A stretch of DNA of 64,000 nt, taken from contig DASUGU010000147.1 of the NCBI GenBank assembly GCA_036273855.1, positions 1 to 64,000 of the forward strand. Direction: 5' to 3'. Positions 52,837-61,172 of this stretch are shown here, piece after piece. The number at the start of each line of letters is the position of its first letter. The first letter of the stretch is position 1. Position numbers and translations under genes: made by a program. A model generated the notes under the pieces. The model did not search any database. It saw only the letters and a list, made by a program, of their open reading frames with translations, and was not told where the DNA came from. The DNA comes from DATEPR01 sp036273855. GTDB lineage: Bacteria; Actinomycetota; Actinomycetes; Mycobacteriales; Pseudonocardiaceae.

Positions 52837-52881
52837 AAAATAGGCAGCGTTGTTTGAGCCGCCTTTGAGCGCTCCTTTAGT
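52837..52881 (-). promoter_or_regulatory. SARP-type promoter of the NRPS operon
   Basis: Read on the minus strand, two exact heptamers GCTCAAA (52870-52864 and 52859-52853) and a weaker one ACTAAAG (52881-52875) follow each other at 11-bp steps. Ten bases after the last comes TATTTT (52842-52837), a good -10 box. This is the layout of SARP-activated promoters, where the repeats replace a -35 box. The NRPS start is about 140 bases further. The direction of the heptamers relative to the gene is opposite to that at 33450. Confidence 0.6.
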
Positions 52882-53166
52882 GGGTCGCCGCTCGCGCTGG
52901 CCAGCATGGTGCGACCGAGGAATAGGGGATCCGATGGCGACGACCCCAGGCAGTCGGCGGTACCCGGCGTTCCGGACGAGCCACTGTCCACCCGCAAGGA
53001 CGAAGGTTGACAGTTAAATTGTATTGAGGGGTTGACCAGTAAAACTCAATCGGGTAGGAGGCATCGCAGCCGGCCTGTTTACCGGGAGTAGCGGATCGCG
53101 GCCCGATCATCCCTGATCTGTGCCTATGCCAACAATCACGGGCAGATATTAGCGTTCTGTGACGAC

Positions 53167-53209
53167 CCTTTAACCATGTTTTAAGGCGTCCCTTAACCAT
53201 ATATTAAGG
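53167..53209. promoter_or_regulatory. Two TTAA-centred imperfect palindromes upstream of the SARP gene
   Basis: In the AT-rich part of the divergent NRPS/SARP region two similar units stand side by side: 53167-53186 and 53191-53209, each running CC(T)TTAACCAT...TTAAGG. TTAA elements recur at 53170, 53181, 53193 and 53204, i.e. at 11-12 bp steps. Either a dimeric regulator or the SARP itself could bind. The site lies 210-255 bases before the SARP start. Confidence 0.45.
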
Positions 53210-53421
53210 AATGTCGGAGGTGAAATCCCCGTACGGCGTGGATGCCTTCTGTTAACGGTCGAATCACCACCCGTTCTCGGCTCCGAGATTGGATCGGATG
53301 GCGGATTGCCCATCTGGTCCACTGAATTTAGTCTCAACGCAACCAACGGAAGCGGCCAACCTCAAACCGCCGGCTTCATTGTCGAATCAATTGTGAGGGA
53401 TCTCACGTAGGGGAATTCCAG

Positions 53422-54234
53422 ATGGTCAACTTCGGCCTGCTCGGACCGTTGCGGATCAGCAACGAGGGTGTCACGTGCGCCGCTCCGAAGGCTCCCAAGG
53501 TCAGGCAACTGCTCGCCTTGTTGTTGTTCCTGGCCAACCAGGTGGTGACGATCGACTGGATCATCGACGAGCTGTGGGGGTCGCAGCCGCCGCGCAGTGC
53601 TCTGGTGACCGTGCAGACCTATGTCTGCCACATCAGGAAACTGATCACGCGGAATGATCAATCTGGCGCCGCCGGTAAGGACATGCTGGTCACCGTCTCG
53701 TCCGGGTACATGCTGTCGGTCGAGCGTCAGCAGTTGGACATCAACCAGTTCCGCGAACTGCACGACCGAGGTCGCCGGCTGTTCGACGCCGGACAGGTGC
53801 AGGAGGCGGCCACTCATCTGCGCGAGGCCCTTTCGCTGTTCCGCGGCGCCGTGCTCGCCGATCTCGACGCCGGCGAGCATCTGCAACCGTACAAAGTCCG
53901 GTTCGAGGAGGACAGGGCGTCCGCGCACGCCCTGCGCATCCAGGCCGACCTCGCGCTCGGCCACCACCGCGAACTGATCGGCGAGTTGCGGGCGCTCACC
54001 GCGAGCCGGCCGCTCGACGAATGGGCCCATGCCCGGCTGATGGAGGCACTCAGCGGCGCCGGCCGGCGCAGCGAGGCGTTGGACCTGTACCAGAGCCTGT
54101 ACCGGATGCTCGACCGCGAACTCGGCATCGCCCCGTCGCCGGAGTTGCAGACCCTGCAACGCGAGATCCTCGCCATCGGACAGCACGGTCGCAAGCCGGT
54201 GATGGAGGGAACGTCCGGCTTGCCCAGCGGTTGA
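53422..54234 (+). CDS. SARP-family transcriptional activator
   Basis: 270 residues: an OmpR-like winged helix (residues 1-100, 'FGLLGPLRI...APKVRQLLALLLFLANQVVTIDWIIDELWG', 'TVQTYVCHIRKLI') followed by the bacterial transcriptional activation domain ('LDINQFRELHDRGRRLFDAGQVQEAATHLREALSLFRGAVLAD', 'ALDLYQSLYRMLDRELGIAPSPELQTLQREIL'). It is the small SARP type without an ATPase domain. Such proteins are cluster-situated activators. The heptamer boxes near both large operons make it the likely activator of the cluster. It is divergent from the NRPS gene. Confidence 0.95.
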   Translation: MVNFGLLGPLRISNEGVTCAAPKAPKVRQLLALLLFLANQVVTIDWIIDELWGSQPPRSALVTVQTYVCHIRKLITRNDQSGAAGKDMLVTVSSGYMLSVERQQLDINQFRELHDRGRRLFDAGQVQEAATHLREALSLFRGAVLADLDAGEHLQPYKVRFEEDRASAHALRIQADLALGHHRELIGELRALTASRPLDEWAHARLMEALSGAGRRSEALDLYQSLYRMLDRELGIAPSPELQTLQREILAIGQHGRKPVMEGTSGLPSG

Positions 54235-54254
54235 TCGACCGGCATCACCGACCG

Positions 54255-55010
54255 TCACCAGGCCGATGACGACTCGGCGCCGAGCAGGAAGTCGATCAGT
54301 ACCGGATTGACCAACTGCGGGCTCTCCATCGGCAGCGCGTGCGTACCGGGCAACACAGCGAGGCGGGCGGGGGCGATCGCCGTCACGACCGCCGCGCTGT
54401 GCTCCAGCAGGACCTCGTCGTAGTCACCCTGGATGACCAGGGTCGGCGCGCTGATCTTGGCCAGTTCGGTGAAGTCGATACCGGGCCAGCCGGCCACCAT
54501 GTCGATCGTCTTGGCGTAGACGACCGGGAAGTGGTCTGCGCCGTCCGGTGACGTCGCGGCGTAGGCGGCACGCAGGAACGCCGGCGGGTCGTCGCGCTGC
54601 GCGATCAGCTGGCTGGAGAGGCTGTCCTGCACCTCGCCGGACGGGTCGAAGTGCTGGCCGATCAGCACCAGCCGGTCGACCAGATCCGGCCAGTGCCGCG
54701 CCACCAGCGCGCCGACGACGGCGCCGTCGCTCCAGCCGACCAGATGTGCCCGCTCACCGACTACGGTATTCAGGAACGTGGCCGTCTGCTCGGCCATTTC
54801 GTCGTAGCTGAACGGGCCGGGAACATCAGGCGAATGCCCGTGGCCGCTGCGTTCCGGCGTCCACACCCGGAATCCGGCCCCGGTGAGCGCGGGCACCTGG
54901 CCGGCCCATATTTCGGCCCCGCACAGCGCACCGTGCAGCAGTACGACCGGCGTGCCTTCACCGGCCGTTTCGTAGTGGATCGACCGCCCCGACACTTCTG
55001 CGACGCTCAT
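54255..55010 (-). CDS. Alpha/beta hydrolase
   Basis: 251 residues with 'PVVLLHGALCGAEIW' (oxyanion region), nucleophile elbow 'GWSDG', Asp in 'GDYDEVL' and His in 'LPGTHALPMESP'; a complete triad is visible. It may be a hydrolase or thioesterase for the pathway; the NRPS lacks its own release domain, so an external one would be needed. Its start overlaps the stop of the preceding methyltransferase-like gene by 4 bases (ATGA). Confidence 0.88.
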   Translation of the reverse strand: MSVAEVSGRSIHYETAGEGTPVVLLHGALCGAEIWAGQVPALTGAGFRVWTPERSGHGHSPDVPGPFSYDEMAEQTATFLNTVVGERAHLVGWSDGAVVGALVARHWPDLVDRLVLIGQHFDPSGEVQDSLSSQLIAQRDDPPAFLRAAYAATSPDGADHFPVVYAKTIDMVAGWPGIDFTELAKISAPTLVIQGDYDEVLLEHSAAVVTAIAPARLAVLPGTHALPMESPQLVNPVLIDFLLGAESSSAW

Positions 55011-55540
55011 CTGGTGGTTCCTTCGGTGAGTGCGGGATCGCGGACACCTTCGAGAATTCGGTAGCCCGATGACGGCATCTCCAGCGGGATCGCCCGGTCC
55101 TGCCGCAGACCGGCAGCCGTGAACAGCCGCTCGAATTCGTCCATCGTCCGGCCCCGGCCGGTCACGGACATCATCGACATGTCGGCGATGGCCGCGGGCC
55201 GGTAGGTCTCGGGATCATCCGGCGCGTCCGCCCAGTCCGGCACGACCGGCGTGAGCACCGATATCCGCCCGTCCGGCGCCCCGGCCGCAGCGCGGTTGAT
55301 CAGGATTCGCACACACTGCTCGTCCGGCCAGTCGTGCAATACATTCTTGAGCATAGAAAGATCCGCGCCCTGGGGCACCGACTCGGTACGGAAATCGCCT
55401 GCCACCACCGTGCAACGTTCGCCGAGCCCCGCGTCGGTGATCTGGCCCGCGGCACCGGCAAGCCGGATGCCGGTGGTCACCACCTGGCAGCGCGGCGCGT
55501 CCGGCGCCGACCGAGCGAAGTCGGCAGGGCTGCTGTTCAT
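55007..55540 (-). CDS. Truncated family-2 O-methyltransferase (C-terminal half only)
   Basis: 177 residues. The C-terminal part of an O-methyltransferase of the AcmI/hydroxyindole type is clear ('LSMLKNVLHDWPDEQCVRIL', 'MMSVTGRGRTMDEFERLFTAAGL'). The N-terminal dimerisation domain and the first SAM-binding motif ('DVGGGxG') are missing; full-length members have about 340 residues. The first 30 residues look unrelated. It is either a dead remnant or a reduced protein, yet it is coupled to the hydrolase gene and has a regulatory box upstream. Confidence 0.7.
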   Translation of the reverse strand: MNSSPADFARSAPDAPRCQVVTTGIRLAGAAGQITDAGLGERCTVVAGDFRTESVPQGADLSMLKNVLHDWPDEQCVRILINRAAAGAPDGRISVLTPVVPDWADAPDDPETYRPAAIADMSMMSVTGRGRTMDEFERLFTAAGLRQDRAIPLEMPSSGYRILEGVRDPALTEGTTR

Positions 55541-55608
55541 GCGTCTCCTACTGGGCGTTGACCGGCGGTGCGGCGACTCGATGGTGTCAGCACGCCTTGG
55601 ACCTGCGG

Positions 55609-55637
55609 TTGAGCCCTTCTCGACGCAGCCTTGAGCG
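55609..55637 (-). promoter_or_regulatory. Candidate SARP operator upstream of the methyltransferase/hydrolase pair
   Basis: TTGAGCC starts at 55609 and TTGAGCG at 55631 on the plus strand, 22 bp (two turns) apart, with a degenerate TCGACGC at 55620 in between. This matches the 11-bp phasing at 33450 and 52853. It lies 69-97 bases before the start of the minus-strand pair. No good -10 box was found. Confidence 0.45.
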
Positions 55638-56278
55638 GATGCGCTGTCGATGGCGGAAAGCCGTGGTCAGCGTGTGCGGAGCGGTGGGCCGGTGCGGCTT
55701 TCGGCCCGTCCTGGTTGAAGCAGGTCGCCGGTTCCCAGAGAAGATCGCCAAGGCCGACAACGGCACCGGACCGTCGTGGACTTCCCGCCCGATAGTGGAA
55801 CCCGTCGACGGAACGAGGCACGAAGCGCGCTGAGTGCGGCAGCGGAAGCCACGATCGCGGCCGAAACGGCAGCTCGCCATTCTGCGCGACGAGCTCGACC
55901 CGGTGTCAGACCCGAGACATGGTCATGCGCCTACTCCATCACGAAGGAGCGCTCCTGCCGCCAGCGGTGGGCAACGTCCCCGAAGTGGGAGAACACGTCG
56001 GTCGGGCCGCCGTCGGGTGTGGATCGTGCTGGACAACGCAGCCCGAAACCCAACTCGCCCCGCTACTTCCTGCCAAATCCCGTTGCCGACCGACCCTGGC
56101 GATCCGCAACTCCGGATCCGTGGCCCGGGAACACCTAGCCCGCGCAACACATGATCCAGGCATGGTCAGGTCGGGTGGGCTCGGTCTGCTCGGTGAAGCC
56201 ACGCAGGTCGGTGCACAGCACCCCCATCGGGGAATCGGTCGGCCGGGCGGTGGGCGGAGTCCGCCCGCTACTACGCCC

Positions 56279-56404
56279 GGCATCACCTACCTGTCGGTCA
56301 CGGGTGTCAGTCCCAGCCGGGTCGGTGTCGTGTGGCCGAGGGCCAACGACACCGACCCGGTCGTGCGGGACTTCGTTCTCTACTGTCTGGACAACGTCAT
56401 CTGA
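56279..56404 (+). pseudogene. LysR regulator C-terminal remnant
   Basis: The last 41 codons of a frame read 'GITYLSVTGVSPSRVGVVWPRANDTDPVVRDFV', matching the end of LysR effector domains ('GVVYxPLxxxxPxxxxxLAWRxxxxSPxVRxFV'). No DNA-binding domain is present upstream. It could have been the regulator of the catabolic genes on the right. Confidence 0.45.
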
Positions 56405-56423
56405 CAGTCCACAGTGGTCGATG

Positions 56424-57020
56424 TCAGGAGATCTCGTCGATCAGGTCGTCGACGGTGGCCGGGTCGGTGGCGTAGGGCGGCGGGGTGGTGGCCGGCAGGT
56501 TCCGCGGCGCGAACTCGTGGCGGTTGCCGATCGCGATGCGGCTCTCGATGACCTGCCAGCGGCCGTCCCGCACGGTGAGGTGGAACAGGCAGTTGGCCAT
56601 GGTGCCGGTGGCGACCTGCTTGCGGACCGCGACGTTGTAGAGGAAACCGGACGCCCACGCCGTGGTGGCCGTGTCGTCCAGGACCAGCTGGACGTCGGTG
56701 ACGTGGTGGTAGCCGAAGGTCCGGTCGTGGATGTTCTGTTGGTAGTTGGCCCGGATGGCGTCGGTGCCGACGAACGTGCCCTTGTTGTTGACCAGTCGGC
56801 AGTCGTCGCTGTAGATCTCCATCAGGCCGTCCAGGTCGCCCTCGTCGTAGCAGTAGGCGTACTGGTTGATCACCGCCCGGATGTCCTGGTCCGCCTCGAT
56901 GCGGGCGATGCGGTCGGCCAGTGGCCGGCCGTGGTCGCGCAGCCGCGCCTGCTTGACGATTCGGACGTGCGCGCCGAGCAGTGTCCTCGGCAGGTCGTAC
57001 AGGGATTCCGCGAGCTTCAT
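56424..57020 (-). CDS. SnoaL-like (NTF2-fold) protein
   Basis: The start is ATG 57020; the longer frame overlaps the dehydratase gene. 198 residues with 'ADRIARIEADQDIRAVINQYAYCYDEGDLDGLMEIYSDDCRLVNNKG', the hallmark of the SnoaL_4 cone-shaped fold used by dehydratases, isomerases and hydroxylases. Last gene of an operon with the IlvD-type dehydratase and the CoA-transferase (11- and 12-base gaps). Confidence 0.85.
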   Translation of the reverse strand: MKLAESLYDLPRTLLGAHVRIVKQARLRDHGRPLADRIARIEADQDIRAVINQYAYCYDEGDLDGLMEIYSDDCRLVNNKGTFVGTDAIRANYQQNIHDRTFGYHHVTDVQLVLDDTATTAWASGFLYNVAVRKQVATGTMANCLFHLTVRDGRWQVIESRIAIGNRHEFAPRNLPATTPPPYATDPATVDDLIDEIS

Positions 57021-57031
57021 CCCGACCCCTC

Positions 57032-58825
57032 TCAGTGGTTGTCGCGCGGGATTCCGCGCTCCTGTGCGATCCGCTGGTAGCCGGTGGCGAAGTTCAGCAC
57101 CATGCCCTCGGCGAGTTGGCTCACCGCTGTCCCGTGCGCCTCCTGCCACGGTGTCTGTGGCGTCGGCACCGGATAGCCGCCTGCCCGGTCCAGTTCGGTG
57201 CGTCGGGCCGCCAGTTCGTCGTCGCCGACCAGCAGGTCGACGCTGCGGCGCCGGATGTCGATCCGGATCAGGTCGCCGTCACGGACCAGTGCGATCGGAC
57301 CGCCTGCCGCCGCCTCCGGTGTCAGGTTCAGCACCGACGGCGCCGCCGACGTGCCGGACTGGCGGCCGTCGCCCAGGCAGGGGAGCGCGTCGACACCGGC
57401 CCGCAGCAGCGCGGCGGGCGGGCGCATGTTGACCACTTCCGCGCTGCCCGGATAGCCGACCGGGCCGGCACCGCGCATCACCAGGACGCACCGCTCGTCG
57501 ATGTTCCGCGCCGGATCGTCGATGTGCGCGCGGTACTCCTCCGGGCCGTCGAACACCACGGCCCGCAGTTCCAGCACGTCCGGGTCGGCCGGGTCGCTCA
57601 GGTATCTGGCGCGGAACGACGGCGAGATCACGCTGGTCTTCATCACCGCGCTGTCGGCCAGATTTCCGCGCAGCACGGCGAATCCGCCGTTGTCCAGCAG
57701 TGGCCGGTCCAGCCCCCGGATGATCTCCGGATCGGCGGCGACCGCGTCCACGTAGTTCGCCGAGAGGGTCTGTCCGGTGACGGTCATGGTGTCGCCGTGC
57801 AGCAGGCCGCCGCGCAGCAGTTCGCCGATCACCGCGGGCACGCCACCGGCCCGGTGGAAGTCCTCGGCGAGGTACTCGCCGGCCGGCTGCACGTTGACCA
57901 GGACCGGGACGCCGTTGCCGTGCCGTTCCCAGTCGGCCATGTCCAGGTCGACGCCGGCGTGCGCGGCGACGGCGTTGACGTGGATGGGCGCGTTGGTCGA
58001 GCCGCCGAGCGCGCTGGTCAGCACGATCGCGTTCTCGAACGCCGCCCTGGTGAGGATGTCGGACGGTTTCCGGTCGGCGCGGACCAGTTCGACGATCCGC
58101 CTACCGGTCAGGTAGGCCATCCGGGCCCGGTCGCGGTGCGGTGCCGGGATGGCCGCGCAGCCCGGCAGGCTCATGCCGAGCACCTCGACGAGGGAGTTCA
58201 TGGTCAGCGCCGTGCCCATGGTGGTGCAGTGGCCGGGTGAGGGCGCCGTGGCCGCCACCCGTTCGATCAGCTCATCCTCGGTGATCTCCCCGTTGGCCAG
58301 CATTTCCCGCGCCCGCCAGATGGTGGACCCGGCGCCCGCCCGGCGGCCGTGGAACCAGCCGTTGAGCATCGGCCCGCCGGACAGCACGATCGCCGGGATG
58401 TTCACGGTCGCCGCGGCCATCAGGCAGGCCGGCGTGGTCTTGTCACAGCCGGTGGTCAGCACGACACCGTCCAGCGGATAGCCGTACAGGACCTCCACCA
58501 GGCCGAGATAGGCCAGGTTGCGGTCCAGTGCGGCGGTCGGCCGTTTACCGGTCTCCTGCAGGGGATGCACCGGGAACTCCAGCGCGACCCCGCCCTCGGT
58601 GCGGATACCGTCGCGGACCCGTTGTGCCAGTTCCACGTGGTGCCGGTTGCACGGTGTCAGGTCGCTGCCGGTCTGTGCGATGCCGATGATCGGGCCACCG
58701 GCGGCCAGTTCCTCGCGGGTCAGGCCGTAGTTCATGTACCGCTCCAGGTAGAGCGCGGCCATGTCCGGCTTGCCCGGCGCGTCGAACCACTGCCGGCTGC
58801 GCAGCGTCGGCCCGGGGTCGGTCAT
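57032..58825 (-). CDS. IlvD/EDD-family hydroxy-acid dehydratase
   Basis: 597 residues, a typical length. The three Fe-S cluster Cys are visible: C59 ('LTPCNRHH'), C127 ('TTGCDKTTPA') and C200 ('SPGHCTTMG'). 'ALGGSTNAPIHV' and 'SDGRQSG'-like 'GDGRQSGTSAAPSVLNL' are also conserved. The family removes water from dihydroxy or sugar acids; the sequence context of 'FRARYLSDPADPD' puts it with the sugar-acid group more than with branched-chain IlvD, with moderate certainty. It sits between the SnoaL-like and CoA-transferase genes. Confidence 0.9.
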   Translation of the reverse strand: MTDPGPTLRSRQWFDAPGKPDMAALYLERYMNYGLTREELAAGGPIIGIAQTGSDLTPCNRHHVELAQRVRDGIRTEGGVALEFPVHPLQETGKRPTAALDRNLAYLGLVEVLYGYPLDGVVLTTGCDKTTPACLMAAATVNIPAIVLSGGPMLNGWFHGRRAGAGSTIWRAREMLANGEITEDELIERVAATAPSPGHCTTMGTALTMNSLVEVLGMSLPGCAAIPAPHRDRARMAYLTGRRIVELVRADRKPSDILTRAAFENAIVLTSALGGSTNAPIHVNAVAAHAGVDLDMADWERHGNGVPVLVNVQPAGEYLAEDFHRAGGVPAVIGELLRGGLLHGDTMTVTGQTLSANYVDAVAADPEIIRGLDRPLLDNGGFAVLRGNLADSAVMKTSVISPSFRARYLSDPADPDVLELRAVVFDGPEEYRAHIDDPARNIDERCVLVMRGAGPVGYPGSAEVVNMRPPAALLRAGVDALPCLGDGRQSGTSAAPSVLNLTPEAAAGGPIALVRDGDLIRIDIRRRSVDLLVGDDELAARRTELDRAGGYPVPTPQTPWQEAHGTAVSQLAEGMVLNFATGYQRIAQERGIPRDNH

Positions 58826-58837
58826 CTCGTGTCCCTC

Positions 58838-60028
58838 CTACGCCACCACTGCCGACGCACGCCACCGCGCGACGGTTTCCGGCGGATGACCGAGTTCGCC
58901 GGTCAGGATGGCGTCGGTGTCCGAGCCGAGCGGCCGGCCGGCGAACTCGACGGCGCCCGGCGTGCGGCTCATCCGCCACATGACGTTGGGCATCAGCATC
59001 GGTCCGTCGACCGGATCGGCCACCCGCACCAGCATCCCGGTTGCCCGCACGTGCGGGTCGTCGACGATGTCGCGGGCCGAGTAGACCGGCGCGATCGCCG
59101 CCCCCGCGGTCTCGAACGCGGTCATCACCTCGGCCAGCGGGTGGGCCGCGATCCATGCGCCGACCAGCCGGTCGATCTCATCGGCGTGCGCCGCCCTGCC
59201 GCCGCTGGTGGCGAACCAGGGCTGTTCGGTCACGGTGGCGTGCCCGACCAGGGTGAGCACCCTGCGGGCGATGTTCATGGTGCTCGCCGACACGGCGACC
59301 CACCGGTCGTCCCGCGTCAGATACGTGTTGCGTGGCGCGTTGTTGGTGGACCGGTTGCCGTGCCGGGTGTCCACGACGCCCAGCGCGTCGTACGCCGTCG
59401 GCCCCGGGCCGACCACGGCGAGCATCGGCTCGATCAGGCTGAGGTCCACGTCCTGGCCTACCCCGGTTTCCTCCCGATGGCGCAGGGCGAGCAGCGCGGC
59501 GGTCGACGCGGCGATCCCGCAGATCGAGTCGGCCAGGCCGAATGCCGGCAGGGTGGGTGGGTCGTCGGCGTTGCCGGTGAGTTCGGCGAAACCGCTCATC
59601 GCCTCGGCCAGGGTGCCGAATCCGGGCCGGGCGGCGTACGGTCCACTCTGGCCGAAGCCGGAGATGCGTACGATCACCAGACCGGGATTGCTCTCCCGCA
59701 ACTCGGCGGCACCGAGGCCCCACCGGGCCAGCGTGCCCGGCCGGAAGCTCTCCACCAGGATGTCGGCGCTGGCGGCGAGTTCACGCAGCAGCCGGGCGCC
59801 GTCCGGCGTCCTCAGGTCGAGGCCGATGGACCTCTTGTTGCGGCCCAACACCTTCCACCACAGGGAGGTGCCGTTGACGGCGGCACCGTGGCCGCGCAGC
59901 GGATCGCCGGCCCCCGGCTGTTCCACCTTGATCACGTCGGCTCCGAAGTCACCGAGGATCTGGCAGCACGTGGGTCCGGCGATCACAGTGGACACGTCCA
60001 GGACGCGGATGCCTTGCAACGGTTTCAT
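58838..60028 (-). CDS. Type III (CaiB/BaiF) CoA-transferase
   Basis: The start is ATG 60028; the frame continues to 61567 but that part is antisense to the lyase gene. 396 residues with 'GIRVLDVSTVIAGPTCCQILGDFGADVIKVEQPGAGDPLR', 'RNKRSIGLDLRTPDG', 'VESFRPGTLARWG' and 'SGFGQSGPYAARPGFGTLAEAMSG' (region of the catalytic Asp). It moves CoA between carboxylic acids. With the divergent CitE-like lyase it suggests activation and cleavage of an organic acid. Confidence 0.92.
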   Translation of the reverse strand: MKPLQGIRVLDVSTVIAGPTCCQILGDFGADVIKVEQPGAGDPLRGHGAAVNGTSLWWKVLGRNKRSIGLDLRTPDGARLLRELAASADILVESFRPGTLARWGLGAAELRESNPGLVIVRISGFGQSGPYAARPGFGTLAEAMSGFAELTGNADDPPTLPAFGLADSICGIAASTAALLALRHREETGVGQDVDLSLIEPMLAVVGPGPTAYDALGVVDTRHGNRSTNNAPRNTYLTRDDRWVAVSASTMNIARRVLTLVGHATVTEQPWFATSGGRAAHADEIDRLVGAWIAAHPLAEVMTAFETAGAAIAPVYSARDIVDDPHVRATGMLVRVADPVDGPMLMPNVMWRMSRTPGAVEFAGRPLGSDTDAILTGELGHPPETVARWRASAVVA

Positions 60029-60045
60029 GGCAACCCGTCTCCCGT

Positions 60046-60111
60046 GTCCCGTATCGTGGCAAGATTTCTTGCGATGCGGGGAGGCTATCCGGTACGGTCC
60101 GCCCGTGTAAA
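60046..60111 (-). promoter_or_regulatory. Promoter and operator of the CoA-transferase operon (site 1 of 3)
   Basis: On the minus strand: -35 TTTACA (60111-60106), 18-base spacer, -10 TAGCCT (60087-60082), then CCCCGCAT and an operator core CTTGCCACGATACGGGA (60063-60047). The same order and spacing after the -10 box recur upstream of the binding-protein gene and the ATPase gene. The operator covers the start of transcription, as for a repressor. Confidence 0.7.
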
Positions 60112-60133
60112 GAGTGTGGGAGGTCGGTTTCGC

Positions 60134-61009
60134 GTGTGGCGTTCGATGCTGTTCGTGCCGGTGACCGTCGAGCGCTACCTGCGGCGGGCGCCCGAGCACG
60201 GAGCCGACGCGGTCGTCCTCGACCTGGAGGACGGCATCCCGCCAGACGGGAAACGGGAGGCAAGGGCCGCGCTGGAGTCCGCCGTGGACATCGTGGGCGC
60301 GAGCGGCTCCGATGTGCTCGTCCGGATCAACTCGCCGTGGCGGCTGGCCGTGCGCGACCTGGAGGCCGCCGTCCGGCCCGGCGTGCACGCGATCGTGCTG
60401 CCCAAGGCCGGCAGTGCCGACCAACTCGGCCAACTGGACGAGCTGATGTCCGAACTGGAGCGCGAAGCCGGACTGCCGGACCGTCGCATCCGGATGATCG
60501 CCATGATCGAGTCGCCTGCGGCGCTGTTCGGCGCGGTTCAGATCGCCAGGGCGAGTCCCCGGCTGTGCGGCATCGGCCTCGGCGCGGAGGACTTCGCCGC
60601 CGACACCGGCACCACACCGGACAGTGACCTGGTCGCCGACGCCAAACGCACGGTGGCCCTGGCCGCCGGTGCGGCCGGGATTGGCGCGTACGGCATCGTC
60701 GGCGCCATCTCCAACTACACCGACCTGCCGGCCTTCCGAGCCGCCGCGGAGGCCGCCCGCGCGCTCGGGCACGTCGGCGGGTACGCCGTCCACCCGGCAC
60801 AGGTGCCGATCCTGAACGAGGTGTTCACGCCGGGACCGGCCGACGTGGACTGGGCCACGGCGGTGCTCGCCACCTTCGAACAGGCCACGTCGGCCGGCCG
60901 GGGCAGTGCGGCTCGGGACGGCCGGATGGTCGACGCGCCGGTCGCCCGGCGGGCGCGTCGGGTGCTGGAGCGGGCCGCGTCGGTCGCCCGGCGGCCCCGG
61001 CCACAGTGA
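60134..61009 (+). CDS. CitE-like CoA-ester lyase (HpcH/HpaI aldolase family)
   Basis: GTG 60134 with GGGAGG about 11 bases before is chosen; a longer frame exists. 291 residues with 'SMLFVPVTVERYLRRAPEHGADAVVLDLEDG', 'RINSPW', 'AIVLPKAGSADQL', 'IAMIESPAALFGA' and 'LGAEDFAADTGT', all typical of the citrate-lyase beta/malyl-CoA lyase group with Mg-binding Glu/Asp. It would split a hydroxyacyl-CoA, e.g. a citramalyl- or malyl-type compound. Divergent from the CoA-transferase; the intergenic region is shared. Confidence 0.9.
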   Translation: MWRSMLFVPVTVERYLRRAPEHGADAVVLDLEDGIPPDGKREARAALESAVDIVGASGSDVLVRINSPWRLAVRDLEAAVRPGVHAIVLPKAGSADQLGQLDELMSELEREAGLPDRRIRMIAMIESPAALFGAVQIARASPRLCGIGLGAEDFAADTGTTPDSDLVADAKRTVALAAGAAGIGAYGIVGAISNYTDLPAFRAAAEAARALGHVGGYAVHPAQVPILNEVFTPGPADVDWATAVLATFEQATSAGRGSAARDGRMVDAPVARRARRVLERAASVARRPRPQ

Positions 61010-61040
61010 TGTCACTTCGGCTACCAGTGGACCGACAGCG

Positions 61041-61108
61041 TTGACACCCGCAACGGCCGTGCCTACTCTACCCGCATGGTAACAAGTCTTCCCACGATAC
61101 GGGAAGAC
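61041..61108 (+). promoter_or_regulatory. Promoter and operator of the binding-protein gene (site 2 of 3)
   Basis: TTGACA (61041-61046), 17-base spacer, TACTCT (61064-61069), then ACCCGCAT and the operator 61078-61108. Its core CTTCCCACGATACGGGAAG is a perfect inverted repeat (CTTCCC, 7 bases, GGGAAG; arms extend to 8 with GT/AC). Position and sequence match sites 1 and 3. Confidence 0.75.
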
Positions 61109-61172
61109 TGGGATCAACGACATCCCTCCATTCCGTACTTCACCGTCGAACATCGGGGATAGGAGCGTCGTC

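Larger units (their letters stand above)
55541..56423. other. Intergenic region with gene debris
   Basis: About 880 bases between the last cluster gene and the SnoaL-like gene. Apart from the operator at 55609 and a LysR-like tail (separate entry), the open frames carry no recognisable domain. It probably marks the right border of the biosynthetic cluster. Confidence 0.4.

Noticed and set aside
53211..53255. 14-codon frame as a RiPP precursor for the radical SAM protein
   Set aside because: The Shine-Dalgarno-like bases touch the start codon, it is 15 kb from the radical SAM gene, and it lacks a leader/core pattern.
58349..60133. Long plus-strand frame running into the CitE-like lyase
   Set aside because: It is antisense to the CoA-transferase and dehydratase genes and has no domain before 60134. 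High GC keeps such frames open.
61088..61108. GTCTTCCC/GGGAAGAC hairpin as a terminator
   Set aside because: It lies just after a TTGACA/TACTCT promoter and matches two other promoter-proximal sites; an operator fits better.
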